Source: Terriglobia bacterium
GTDB taxonomy: Bacteria; Acidobacteriota; Terriglobia; Bryobacterales; Bryobacteraceae
Assembly (NCBI GenBank): GCA_020073615.1
Contig: JAIQEX010000075.1
Span: 1 to 34,198 of the forward strand
Direction: 5' to 3'
DNA length: 34,198 bases
The number at the start of each line of letters is the position of its first letter. The first letter of the stretch is position 1. Position numbers and translations under genes: made by a program. Under the pieces are notes generated by a model that was not told where the DNA came from, did not search any database, and saw nothing but the letters and a program-made list of their open reading frames with translations. Shown here in pieces: positions 8,125-15,826 of the stretch.

Positions 8125-9219
8125 CTAGCCGCCATCGCCGATGGCTTGCAGATACCCGTCGCCCGCCACCGTTTGAATCGTCCCGGAGCCGTCCACGCGG
8201 CGGATGCGCACGCCGTCGGCAATATAGAGGTTGCCGGCGGAGTCCAGCGCCAGATCGCGCGGCACGGTCAGCGCCGCGGAGGGCGCCGGGCCGGAGTCGC
8301 CGGAAAAGCCTGGAGTACCGTTCCCTGCCACGTTGATCCAGCCGCCGGAGGTTGTCGCGGCGCGCACCGTCCCCGAGCCGTCGGCCACGTACAGGCCACC
8401 GGAGAGGTCGGGCGCAACCGCCATCGGGGTCAGCAGTTTGGTGCCGGGGGTGCCGCCGAGAACGGTCGCAATGAGACCGCCGGGCATTACCTTGCGCACG
8501 CGCTGGTTTTGCGAATCGGCAATGTACAAGGCGCCGTTGCGGTCCACCGCCAGCCCCGCGGGAAAGGCGAGCTGCGCGGAAGCGGCCGCTCCGCCATCGC
8601 CGCGGAAACCCGCCACACCGGTGCCCGCCACCGTCACGATCCGGCCGTCGGGGCTCACCTTTCGCACGCGATGGCCCCCGAACTCGGAGATGTATAGGTT
8701 GCCGGCCGCATCCGCCGCCACGTTGCGCGGCGCCAGCAGTTGCGCGCCTGTGGCCGGCCCGCCGTCACCCGACGACCCCTGCACTCCGGTGCCCGCCACG
8801 GTGGTAATGGTGCCGTCCGGACCGATGCGCCGTACGCGGTTATTGCCGAGGTCGGCCACGTAGACATTCCCGGCGAGGTCGGCGGCCAGACCGTACGGCA
8901 GATTCAGTTGGGCGCCGGCCGCCGGGCCGCCATCGCCGCTGTAGCCCGCCGTGCCCGTGCCCGCCAGCGTGGCAATGGCGCCGTCGGGCGCGATGCGGCG
9001 CACCCGGTGGTGGTCCGTGTCGGCCAGGTAGAGGTTGCCGCCGCGGTCCACGGCGATGCCCTGTATGGCGCCGATTTGCGCGCTGATGGCGGGGCCGCCA
9101 TCGCCCAACTGCGAGCTGCCGGCCACCGTGGCCACGCGGTACTGCGCGCGGGGGAGGGCGGAGCCCCACACCCCAGGGGTCCAGGCCAGGACCGTGAAGA
9201 TGCACAGATTGCGTTTCAT
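8125..9219 (-). CDS. Secreted NHL-repeat beta-propeller (N-terminal part of split gene)
   Basis: 364 residues: a signal peptide (MKRNLCIFTVLAWTPGVWGS) followed by six NHL repeats, e.g. GNVYVADLGNNRVRRIGPDG and TVAGTGVQGSSGDGG. NHL propellers are extracellular or periplasmic ligand-binding platforms with no reaction of their own. The frame is closed by TAG at 8125-8127 immediately after the GDGG that ends blade six, and then continues in the same frame into the 549-residue part at 6472-8121. Without the amber codon the product would be about 915 residues with twelve blades plus the TIGR03437-like domain. The fifth repeat is degenerate (VADGSGTVRAAT). The start at 9219 has only a weak ribosome site. 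Confidence 0.87.
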   Translation of the reverse strand: MKRNLCIFTVLAWTPGVWGSALPRAQYRVATVAGSSQLGDGGPAISAQIGAIQGIAVDRGGNLYLADTDHHRVRRIAPDGAIATLAGTGTAGYSGDGGPAAGAQLNLPYGLAADLAGNVYVADLGNNRVRRIGPDGTITTVAGTGVQGSSGDGGPATGAQLLAPRNVAADAAGNLYISEFGGHRVRKVSPDGRIVTVAGTGVAGFRGDGGAAASAQLAFPAGLAVDRNGALYIADSQNQRVRKVMPGGLIATVLGGTPGTKLLTPMAVAPDLSGGLYVADGSGTVRAATTSGGWINVAGNGTPGFSGDSGPAPSAALTVPRDLALDSAGNLYIADGVRIRRVDGSGTIQTVAGDGYLQAIGDGG

Positions 9220-9291
9220 TTTCGGAAGTGAAGTAGTGGCTTGGGGCTCAAGAAATTCTCAGGAACTGTCGAAAGGTTAAGCGGAGGCTGA

Positions 9292-10860
9292 ATGCGGTTG
9301 TTCCGGATGATTGCTCTGACATGGATTCTGGCGGCACAGATAGCCTGGGCCGGCGGTGTTATCCGCTTGAAAACAAGGACCGTCGATCCGGCGCAAACGC
9401 CGCGGACCCCACATCCGGGGGTGCTCGTCCGGCGCCCCGCCCGGCACTTCCTGGTGCAATTCGCTTCTTACCCCGGGCCGGACCTGCGCAACCAGTTGGC
9501 GCAGCGCCACATCCAGGTGCTGGCCTATGTGCCGGATGACTCGCTGATGGTTTCGGGCCTGCCGCCGCTCAACCTCGCAGGCCTCGGGGTGAGCTGGTCG
9601 GGCCCGCTCGATGCGGCGGACAAGATCAGCCCGGCGCTGGCTGCCCTCCCGGCGGGCGCCTACGTGGTGGTATTCCACCCCGACGTGGACATGGCCGCGG
9701 CGCGCACCCTGGCCGTGGAGCAAGGTTTCGAAATCCTGGAAAACCCCAACCTGCTTCCCGGCCAACTGCTGGTGACCGGCTCCTCCGGCCGCCTGGATGG
9801 GCTGGCCGCGCGCGACGAGGTGGCCTATATCCTGCCCGCCCTCGTAGACCTGCTCACCGGTGAGCGCGTGATGTCGTGCGCCGGCCCCATCGCCGAAGCG
9901 GGTCCCATGGCAGAATACGTGGCGGTCGGCCGCGGATGGGCCAAAGACACTGGCGGCGGAGTCGCGCTCCAGTACTTCTTCGATTCCACACCCGGCAACC
10001 TGGACGCCAACCTGGCGCGCGGCGAAGTGGAACGGGCATTCCGCGAATGGGCGCGCTACGCCAACATCAGCTTTACTTCCGCGGACCAAGCAGCCGCGGC
10101 GCGCAGCATCGATATTCTGTTCGCGAGCGGCGCGCACGGCGACCCGTATCCGTTCGATGGGCCCGGCGGCGTGCTGGCCCATACGTTCTATCCGGCGCCG
10201 CCCAACACCGAGCCGATCGCCGGAGACATGCACCTGGACGCCAGCGAGGACTGGCACGCCGGCACGAGCATCGACCTCTTCACGGTGGCCCTGCATGAGG
10301 CGGGGCATGCGCTGGGTCTGGGGCATTCCGATAACCCGGGAGCGGTGATGTATCCTTATTACCGCCTGGCCACGGGCCTGACCAACGACGATATTGCGGG
10401 CATTCGTGCGCTCTATGGCGCGAACGGCGAGACGCAGCCGCCGCCGGGCACGCCGGTCCAGCCGCCCAGCCCGCCGCCACCCAATCCACCGGCGCCCTCG
10501 CCGCCCGGTCCGCCGTCTCCGCCGGCCAATCCGCCGCCGCCAACGCCGCCCAATCCGCCGCCAACGCCGCCCACCGGCGGAACCGATACCACGCCGCCCT
10601 TCCTGCAAGTGGTGTCGCCCGGCTCGACGATTGTGAGCACATCCTCGGCGGCCATCGCCATCAGCGGCTCCGCCTCCGATAATGTGGGCGTGACGGCCGT
10701 GAAGTGGAGCACATCGACGGGCAGTTCGGGGGATGCCGCCGGCACCGCCACCTGGTCTGCCAGCGTGCCGCTGCTGGTGGGGACAAATGTGGTCACCGTG
10801 CGCGCCTTTGACGCGACCGGCAACTCCGCGTGGCGCGCCATTACGGTGGTGCGCCGTTAG
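9292..10860 (+). CDS. Secreted matrixin-like (M10) zinc metalloprotease with Ig-like C-terminus
   Basis: A 522-residue exported protease. A signal peptide (MRLFRMIALTWILAAQIAWA) is followed by a probable propeptide region (about 40-190, including HFLVQFASYPGPDLRNQLA) that resembles protease inhibitor prodomains. The catalytic domain carries the metzincin site HEAGHALGLGH, with H335, E336, H339 and H345, followed by a Met-turn AVMYPYY. A proline-rich linker (about 382-432, built of PPxPP units) joins it to a C-terminal Ig-like/FN3-like module with DNVGVTAVKWST and FDATGNSAW. GGAGG lies 4 bases before the ATG at 9292. It is divergent from the NHL gene with a 72-bp intergenic region. Likely role: extracellular protein degradation. 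Confidence 0.92.
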   Translation: MRLFRMIALTWILAAQIAWAGGVIRLKTRTVDPAQTPRTPHPGVLVRRPARHFLVQFASYPGPDLRNQLAQRHIQVLAYVPDDSLMVSGLPPLNLAGLGVSWSGPLDAADKISPALAALPAGAYVVVFHPDVDMAAARTLAVEQGFEILENPNLLPGQLLVTGSSGRLDGLAARDEVAYILPALVDLLTGERVMSCAGPIAEAGPMAEYVAVGRGWAKDTGGGVALQYFFDSTPGNLDANLARGEVERAFREWARYANISFTSADQAAAARSIDILFASGAHGDPYPFDGPGGVLAHTFYPAPPNTEPIAGDMHLDASEDWHAGTSIDLFTVALHEAGHALGLGHSDNPGAVMYPYYRLATGLTNDDIAGIRALYGANGETQPPPGTPVQPPSPPPPNPPAPSPPGPPSPPANPPPPTPPNPPPTPPTGGTDTTPPFLQVVSPGSTIVSTSSAAIAISGSASDNVGVTAVKWSTSTGSSGDAAGTATWSASVPLLVGTNVVTVRAFDATGNSAWRAITVVRR

Positions 10861-10909
10861 CTCCGGCGCGGCCTTTCTAACGTCTGGACCCTAGTCGTTT
10901 CCGGCGCGG

Positions 10910-11752
10910 ATGCCGATAGATGTGCAGTGGCACAAAATGGCCCGGAAATCCGATAAGCAGCTCTCTAATTCAGGTTTACGTCCCACCTGCAGATTGGCGG
11001 CGGCCGAATCCCGGCACGATCTCCCGACCCCCCTCGCGGGACTCGAAGACGAGCGGCAGACCTCCCTACCGGACGGATCTTCGATCGACGAAACCGAAGG
11101 GATCCTGTTCGCCCTGGCGCAGGCGGTGGAGCAGCGCGATCACCATACGGCGGGGCATTGCGAGCGGCTGGCGCTGATCAGCGTCACCATGGGAATTGCC
11201 TTGCAGTTCGATCGCGCCCGGCTGCTGGCGCTCTACCGCGGCGGCCACCTGCACGATGTCGGCAAGGTCGGCATCCCCGACTCGGTCCTGTTCAAGCCCA
11301 GCAGGCTCAGCGCGCAGGAATGGGTTGTCATGCGCAGCCACACTACCCGGGGGGAGGAGATCTGCCGGCACCTGAAATCGCTCGCCCCAGTGCTGCCTGT
11401 CATTCGCCATCATCATGAACGGTGGGATGGCGGCGGCTATCCCGACGGGCTGCGCGGCGAACAGATTCCACAACTGGCGCGCATCGTGCAGATCGCCGAC
11501 ATTTACGATGCGCTCACCAACCCGCGCCCGTACAAGCAGGCCTATCCGGCGGCCAAAGCGATCGAGATCATTCAGAGGGAAGGCGACCGGGGCTGGCGCG
11601 ATCCGCAAATCGTCGAGCTGTTCACCCGGCTGCACAAAGACGTCATCTCGAAGATCGAAGGCTACACCGCGGAAGCGAATCGCACCGGCGACGGTATGCG
11701 GGCTTCGCTGGCAAACCTGCAACAGTTCCTGAACCGGAATTCGCTGCCGTAG
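10910..11752 (+). CDS. HD-GYP domain protein (putative c-di-GMP phosphodiesterase)
   Basis: A 280-residue cytosolic protein. After a ~60-residue N-terminus without a recognisable sensor comes a full HD-GYP domain: HTAGHCERL (about 79-87), the metal-binding HDVGK (H115, D116), the IRHHHERWDGGGYPDG signature (residues 165-180) and the final RIVQIADIYDALTNPRPYK block. Intact HD-GYP domains hydrolyse c-di-GMP to pGpG/GMP. Unlike most family members it has no REC domain, so it must be controlled by a partner, by its N-terminus or by expression. Starts at 10910 or 10937 are both possible, and neither has a strong ribosome site. It probably has its own promoter. Confidence 0.9.
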   Translation: MPIDVQWHKMARKSDKQLSNSGLRPTCRLAAAESRHDLPTPLAGLEDERQTSLPDGSSIDETEGILFALAQAVEQRDHHTAGHCERLALISVTMGIALQFDRARLLALYRGGHLHDVGKVGIPDSVLFKPSRLSAQEWVVMRSHTTRGEEICRHLKSLAPVLPVIRHHHERWDGGGYPDGLRGEQIPQLARIVQIADIYDALTNPRPYKQAYPAAKAIEIIQREGDRGWRDPQIVELFTRLHKDVISKIEGYTAEANRTGDGMRASLANLQQFLNRNSLP

Positions 11753-12158
11753 GGTAATATGCCGATTGCCCATCCCGGTTCGACACCACCCCTTATACAA
11801 GAAAGTACGGATTACTTATGCCCGCGCTCTAACCTAGAATCGCATCGTAGGGCACAGACAATGCGTCCTCAAGGAGAGCGAACCCGAAGACGAGTTCACT
11901 GACGAAAATCCCCTCATGCCCCCGGGAACAAGCTGTCACCCAGAGGCACCCACCCCAGATCCTCTTGCCGGCGGGCACAAGCTGTCGCCCGCCGGCATAC
12001 CCACTCTTCCCTGAATCCGCAACGCCCGGTTACGCCAGGCATCCCGAAGACGCGACAATTTGCCCCTGTTTATACCAACAATTTCGGATATGAACATCCC
12101 TTTACCCGTGCTAAATTGCCGGTAAGTGGCAGCCTGGAGCACAACGCGAAGCAGGAAA
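11753..12158. other. Intergenic stretch with twin hairpin repeats
   Basis: No protein-coding frame is convincing in these 406 bases. The stretch contains two hairpins that share the core ACAAGCTGTC (listed separately) and, at 11835-11840, a -10-like TAGAAT without a good -35. The downstream ~50 bases lead into the Cys-rich protein gene at 12159. I looked for cobalamin or other riboswitch signatures ahead of the TonB receptor and found none. Confidence 0.4.
11918..11996. repeat. Two related hairpins sharing ACAAGCTGTC
   Basis: The second copy is a strong hairpin: arms GCCGGCGGGC (11967-11976) and GCCCGCCGGC (11987-11996) around the loop ACAAGCTGTC. The first copy has the same ten bases at 11928-11937 flanked by short GGG/CCC arms. 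The spacing is 49 bases. This is REP-like or interspersed-repeat-like. The stronger hairpin could also act as a terminator for the HD-GYP gene, although no T run follows. Confidence 0.6.
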
Positions 12159-12506
12159 ATGCGGCTGGCGCCGCCGGCGCTGCTGCTGGTCCTGCTGCTG
12201 TCCCTTCCCTTTCCGCAGTTGTCTTCTACGCCAACGCGCCGATGCTCCTGCTGTTCGAAAGGGGCTTCGTGTTGCCACAGGACGGCTGGCGGCCCCGCCT
12301 GGTCATCGCGCCCCGACTGTTCCCGCGGCTGTGGATGTGGTTGTGCCGGCGGGCCGGCCTCACCGGTCACGTTGTCCGGCGCTCCGGTACGGTCCGGGCG
12401 GCCGCTGACCTGGTCCGGATCTGTGACGGCCGTTTCCGCATCCGACGCATCCGGCATTTCCCCCAATCCCCTCCACCAACGCCCGCCTCCTTTGCTCATC
12501 GCCTGA
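12159..12506 (+). CDS. Small exported cysteine-rich protein
   Basis: A 115-residue protein beginning with a clear signal peptide (MRLAPPALLLVLLLSLPFPQ). The mature N-terminus has nine cysteines within 34 residues in the pattern CSCCSK...ASCCHR...DCSRGCGCGC (C29, C31, C32, C38, C39, C54, C58, C60, C62), with H40 beside the second pair. The rest is Ser/Pro-rich and low in structure. AGGA sits just before the ATG. It directly precedes, on the same strand, a TonB receptor with a copper-binding pattern, so a metal-binding or metal-handling role is plausible. I do not recognise a named family. A competing plus-strand frame over the same bases (12116-12535) lacks these features. Confidence 0.55.
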   Translation: MRLAPPALLLVLLLSLPFPQLSSTPTRRCSCCSKGASCCHRTAGGPAWSSRPDCSRGCGCGCAGGPASPVTLSGAPVRSGRPLTWSGSVTAVSASDASGISPNPLHQRPPPLLIA

Positions 12507-12581
12507 CCCCTGTCGCGCCGGGTCGCGGGGATTAATCGCGCCCCCGGGAAGTGTGTGAGCCGATTGCAGAAGGAGGATGGT

Positions 12582-14900
12582 ATGAAATCGTTGTTTCTGT
12601 TGCTGGCGGCGGCGTGCTGCTTGCACGCCGGGGAAGCCGCCCCCGCGGTGGTTACCGGCAGGGTATCCGATCCTTCCGGCGCAGTTGTGCCGGGAGCTGC
12701 CATCAAACTGACCAACCGCGCCAACGCCGAAGAGATCGTGGCGGGCACGGATCACAACGGCGTCTTCCGGGTGGCGAGCCTGCCTCCGGGAAGCTACGGC
12801 CTGGCGGCGGAAGCCGCTGGCTTCGCGCCGCTGCTGCAGAATCTCGATATCCAGCCAGGCGAGAAAAAGGATCTGGAGCTGTCTCTGCAAGTAGCCGCCA
12901 TGAACGAGCAGGTGACGGTGACGGCTAAGGCGCCGCCGGGCGAGGATGCCCGCGAGACCAGCTCCCGCAATTCCCGGGAAGTGCTCGAAATCCGCGAGGT
13001 GCGCGAGAGCGCCGCCAAGGATTTGGGCGAAGCCCTCTCCAAGCTGGAAGGCCTGACCATGATCCGCAAGGGCGGCATCGCCAACGACGTGGTGCTGCGC
13101 GGCTTCCAGCAGGGCAACATCGACATCCTGATCGACGGCCAGCGCATCTACGGGGCCTGCCCCGGGCACATGGACCCGGCGGCGTACCATGTCGATTTCG
13201 CCGAGGTCGAAACCGTGGAGGTGACCAAGGGACCGTTCGATATCCGCAACCAGGGCAGCCTGGGCGGCACGGTCAACGTGGTGAGCAAGGATCCCGAGGC
13301 CGGTTTCCACCTGGTGCCGTCGTTCGGCGCCAGTTCGTTTGGCTTCTACAATCCGTCGCTGACGGGGTCGTTTTCCAAGGGCCGGATCCACGGCCTCGCC
13401 GGTTACTCCTACCGCCGGTCGGACCCGTATGTGGACGGCTCGGGGCGCGCCACCACCGCCTACGCCAATTACTCGGCTGCCGGCCGCGACCGCCCCGCCT
13501 TCGACATCAACACCGGTTGGGCGCGGATCGGAGTCGACTTGGCGCCCAACCAGAGCATGGAGCTTTCCTTCACGCGCCAGTCGGGCGGCCTCACGCTCTA
13601 TCCCGCCTTGCAGATGGATGCGCCCTACGACCGCGCCAACCGGGGGAATTTCAACTGGAGCCGGCGCGAACTCACCGGCCTGGTGAAAGCGGTGCGCGTG
13701 CAGGGGTACTTCTCGGAAGTCAGTCACTGGATGACCGACGAGCTGCGCACCGGCGCCGCGGGCACGCCGCTGGGCTACAGCATGGGGTCGTTCGCCGGCT
13801 CGCGGGCACTGGGCGGACGCATCGAAGCCGAGCTGCCGGACACCATCCTGGGCGTGGAGGCCTACGACCGCGGCTGGAGCGTGGTGGGCTCCATGCTCAT
13901 GAAGGGCATGTATTCGGCGCAGCCCTCGCTGCCCGATGTGCGCATGATCGTGGGCGGATTCTATGCGCAGCACCGGCGGTCGTTCGGCCGGCTGGCGCTG
14001 GCGTTCGGCGGGCGCGTGGACGCGGCCTCGAGCGCGGCCCTCAGTAAGACGCTGAGCACCGACCTCTACTGGGCGTACCATAACACCCGCTCCACGCAAG
14101 CGACGGATGCCAATCCATCGGCCAACTTCCGGCTGACGTACCTCCTGCCCGCGGGCATCGAGTGGTTCGCCGGCGTGGGGAGCACGGTGCGGCTCCCCGA
14201 TCCGGAGGAGCGCTACTACTCCTCGAAGGGCATGACCAGCGACTGGGTGGGCAACCCCACGCTCGCGCCCACGCGCAACAACGAAGCCGACCTGGGCATC
14301 AACCTGCGCGCGCGGCGTTTCTCGCTGCGCCCCACCTTGTTCTACAGCCGCCTCGAGAACTTCGTGGCCATCAGCCAGGAAGCCAAGCTCAACATGATCG
14401 CGGGCAGCATGACCTCCTCGGCGCGTTCCTATGAAGGGGTGGCGGCGCGCATCTACGGGGGCGAGGTTTCCTATAGCATGGGCTTTGGCCGCTCGCTGTT
14501 GCTGTCGGGCGGGGTTTCCTACACGCGCGGCATCGAGTTCGCGAAGCCGGAGGCGGGCATGCCCAAGGGCAATATCGCGGAGATGCCGCCGCTCAAGTCG
14601 CGCGCCTCGCTACGCTATGGCCGGAGTCTCTTCTTCGCGGAGATCGACGGGCTGGCTTCGGCGCTTCAGGACAAGGTCGACCCGCGGGTGCACGAGCAGC
14701 GCACTCCCGGCTACGCGCTGCTGGGCGTGAAGGGCGGCATCCACCGCAAGCAATGGAACCTCGCCGCCGGGGTGGACAACCTGCTGGACCGCTTCTACTA
14801 CTCGCACCTGTCGTACACGCGCGATCCGTACCGCAGCGGCGTGCGCATCCCGGAGCCGGGAAGAACCCTGTATCTGAACGTGTCGTATAGGTTCGAGTAG
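12582..14900 (+). CDS. TonB-dependent outer-membrane receptor, OprC/NosA-like (copper)
   Basis: 772 residues. Signal peptide (about 1-18), carboxypeptidase-regulatory-like domain (about 20-105, VTGRVSDPSGAVVPGAAIKL), TonB box-like EQVTVTA, plug domain (LIDGQRIYGACPGHMDPAAY; VEVTKGPFDIRNQGSLGGTV) and a 22-stranded barrel ending LYLNVSYRFE. The plug contains C193 and M197 (CxxxM), and the barrel contains H382 and M384 (HxM, in SHWMTD). As I recall, OprC of Pseudomonas binds copper through exactly this CxxxM/HxM set, and NosA-like receptors share the GACPxxMDP motif. The start at 12582 has GGAGG 7 bases upstream; a GTG at 12555 would break the signal peptide. It follows the Cys-rich gene by 75 bases, probably in one operon. 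Confidence 0.9.
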   Translation: MKSLFLLLAAACCLHAGEAAPAVVTGRVSDPSGAVVPGAAIKLTNRANAEEIVAGTDHNGVFRVASLPPGSYGLAAEAAGFAPLLQNLDIQPGEKKDLELSLQVAAMNEQVTVTAKAPPGEDARETSSRNSREVLEIREVRESAAKDLGEALSKLEGLTMIRKGGIANDVVLRGFQQGNIDILIDGQRIYGACPGHMDPAAYHVDFAEVETVEVTKGPFDIRNQGSLGGTVNVVSKDPEAGFHLVPSFGASSFGFYNPSLTGSFSKGRIHGLAGYSYRRSDPYVDGSGRATTAYANYSAAGRDRPAFDINTGWARIGVDLAPNQSMELSFTRQSGGLTLYPALQMDAPYDRANRGNFNWSRRELTGLVKAVRVQGYFSEVSHWMTDELRTGAAGTPLGYSMGSFAGSRALGGRIEAELPDTILGVEAYDRGWSVVGSMLMKGMYSAQPSLPDVRMIVGGFYAQHRRSFGRLALAFGGRVDAASSAALSKTLSTDLYWAYHNTRSTQATDANPSANFRLTYLLPAGIEWFAGVGSTVRLPDPEERYYSSKGMTSDWVGNPTLAPTRNNEADLGINLRARRFSLRPTLFYSRLENFVAISQEAKLNMIAGSMTSSARSYEGVAARIYGGEVSYSMGFGRSLLLSGGVSYTRGIEFAKPEAGMPKGNIAEMPPLKSRASLRYGRSLFFAEIDGLASALQDKVDPRVHEQRTPGYALLGVKGGIHRKQWNLAAGVDNLLDRFYYSHLSYTRDPYRSGVRIPEPGRTLYLNVSYRFE

Positions 14901-14924
14901 CGGCGATTGCCGGCTACGCGGCAC

Positions 14925-15164
14925 TCACGCGCGTTTGCGCGCTTCGGCTCGTGCGGCAATCGCGACCAGCGCCCGAGGCGCATCATTGACCGACTTCGAA
15001 TCGGGAAAAGCCTCAGCCAACTCCGGGTCGAGGAGTACGACATTGGTTCCGCGGCGGCATCTGTCTACGTACTTGCCCCGAACGCCGCCGGTGAAGTCGT
15101 ACTCCGGCCTCATCGCACGGATACGGCGCTTGGAGGGAAGTTTCTTCATAGTGGCGTCTGTCAT
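14925..15164 (-). CDS. Conserved small protein (MRPEYDFxGGVRGKY type), putative antitoxin-like
   Basis: 79 residues. It contains MRPEYDFTGGVRGKYVDR and TNVVLLDPELAEAFPDSKSV, the hallmark of a very common family of small bacterial proteins annotated as hypothetical. Members often sit beside toxin-like genes and are suspected to be antitoxins, but that is not proven and no toxin partner is visible here. The first ATG is at 15164; a second in-frame ATG at 15149 (MKKLPSK) is equally credible. It lies 26 bases downstream of lutC on the same strand and converges with the TonB receptor 24 bases away. The usual glycine and tyrosine residues are intact, so it appears functional. Confidence 0.8.
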   Translation of the reverse strand: MTDATMKKLPSKRRIRAMRPEYDFTGGVRGKYVDRCRRGTNVVLLDPELAEAFPDSKSVNDAPRALVAIAARAEARKRA

Positions 15165-15190
15165 GCTTCGTCGCCAGTACCGGCATGGCT

Positions 15191-15826
15191 CTACCCCACC
15201 ACCACCACCATCACCCTTCCCGGGCCGTGCACGCCGCGCACCAGGATCTGCTCGATGTCGGCGGTGCGGCTGGGGCCGGTGATCAACACCATGGAGCTGG
15301 TGGCGGCGGCCGGATCGGGCAGGATGGAGAACAGCTCGTCGAGGCCGCTCAGGATGCGGCCGCACGCGATCACCGCGATGTGGGCCGGCGGGAGGAGCGA
15401 AATCAGGCGCGCCTCTTGCGGGCTCGCCAGCAGGACCAGCGTTCCCGTGTCGGCCAGCGCGTAATCGGCGCTGGTGATGCCGAAATCGGCGGAGGCGCAC
15501 AACTCGCGCAACTCGTCGGGATCGGTAATTCCGCTGCGCACGCCCGGAAGGCTGGTAATGCCGCAGTGCGCCAGGTACGGCGCATTCGACGCCACGGCGC
15601 ACTTTCCCTCGATGGCCGCCGCCACGCAGGCGCGCGCGTCGTCCCCGGTGGCGGCGCGAAAGCCCTCGCCCGCCAGCGCTTCCACGCGCGCCAGCAGCTG
15701 CGGCGCCCGGCTTTCCACCGCGCTTTCCGGAATGCGCAGGCGCACCGGCGGCAGATCGCGCGCCTCCTCGCCGGCGCTCCGGCCCAGCGCGGTGCGCACG
15801 CGGTGCAGGATGTGGTCGCGCGACAT
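15191..15826 (-). CDS. lutC: Lactate utilisation protein C (LUD domain)
   Basis: A 211-residue LUD-domain protein, the third part of the LutABC iron-sulfur L-lactate oxidising complex. Visible family blocks are DFGITSADYALADTGTLVLL, PPAHIAVI and VLITGPSRTADIEQILVRGV, with the short GPG..MVVVV ending. The start is the ATG at 15826, which overlaps the lutB stop codon by one base (TGATG); a longer frame from 15895 lies inside lutB. Cytosolic, acting with LutA and LutB to convert L-lactate to pyruvate. Its end contains a GTG-rich run that, read on the other strand, looks like a string of histidines. Confidence 0.93.
   Translation of the reverse strand: MSRDHILHRVRTALGRSAGEEARDLPPVRLRIPESAVESRAPQLLARVEALAGEGFRAATGDDARACVAAAIEGKCAVASNAPYLAHCGITSLPGVRSGITDPDELRELCASADFGITSADYALADTGTLVLLASPQEARLISLLPPAHIAVIACGRILSGLDELFSILPDPAAATSSMVLITGPSRTADIEQILVRGVHGPGRVMVVVVG

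Noticed and set aside
6667-8697. 676-codon open frame on the plus strand
   Set aside because: Antisense to the NHL-repeat genes; the repeated look comes from the NHL repeats on the other strand.
6472-9219. Periodic sequence that could be taken for a CRISPR or tandem array
   Set aside because: The period (about 150-170 bases) and the degenerate matches are those of NHL protein repeats.
11753-12581. Cobalamin or other riboswitch ahead of the TonB receptor
   Set aside because: No B12-box-like sequence or matching helices were found; the receptor motifs point to copper instead of cobalamin.
11936-12748. 270-codon minus-strand frame across the Cys-rich gene and the receptor start
   Set aside because: It overlaps the clear start and signal peptide of the TonB receptor and has no recognisable domain.
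12360-14099. 579-codon open frame on the minus strand
   Set aside because: It is the antisense of the TonB receptor; long antisense frames are expected at this GC, and the protein is His/Arg/Gly-rich without any fold signature.
15191-15215. A run encoding six histidines on the plus strand, like an engineered tag
   Set aside because: It is the reverse of the GTGGTGGTGG valine run at the end of lutC, and the lutC frame is normal.
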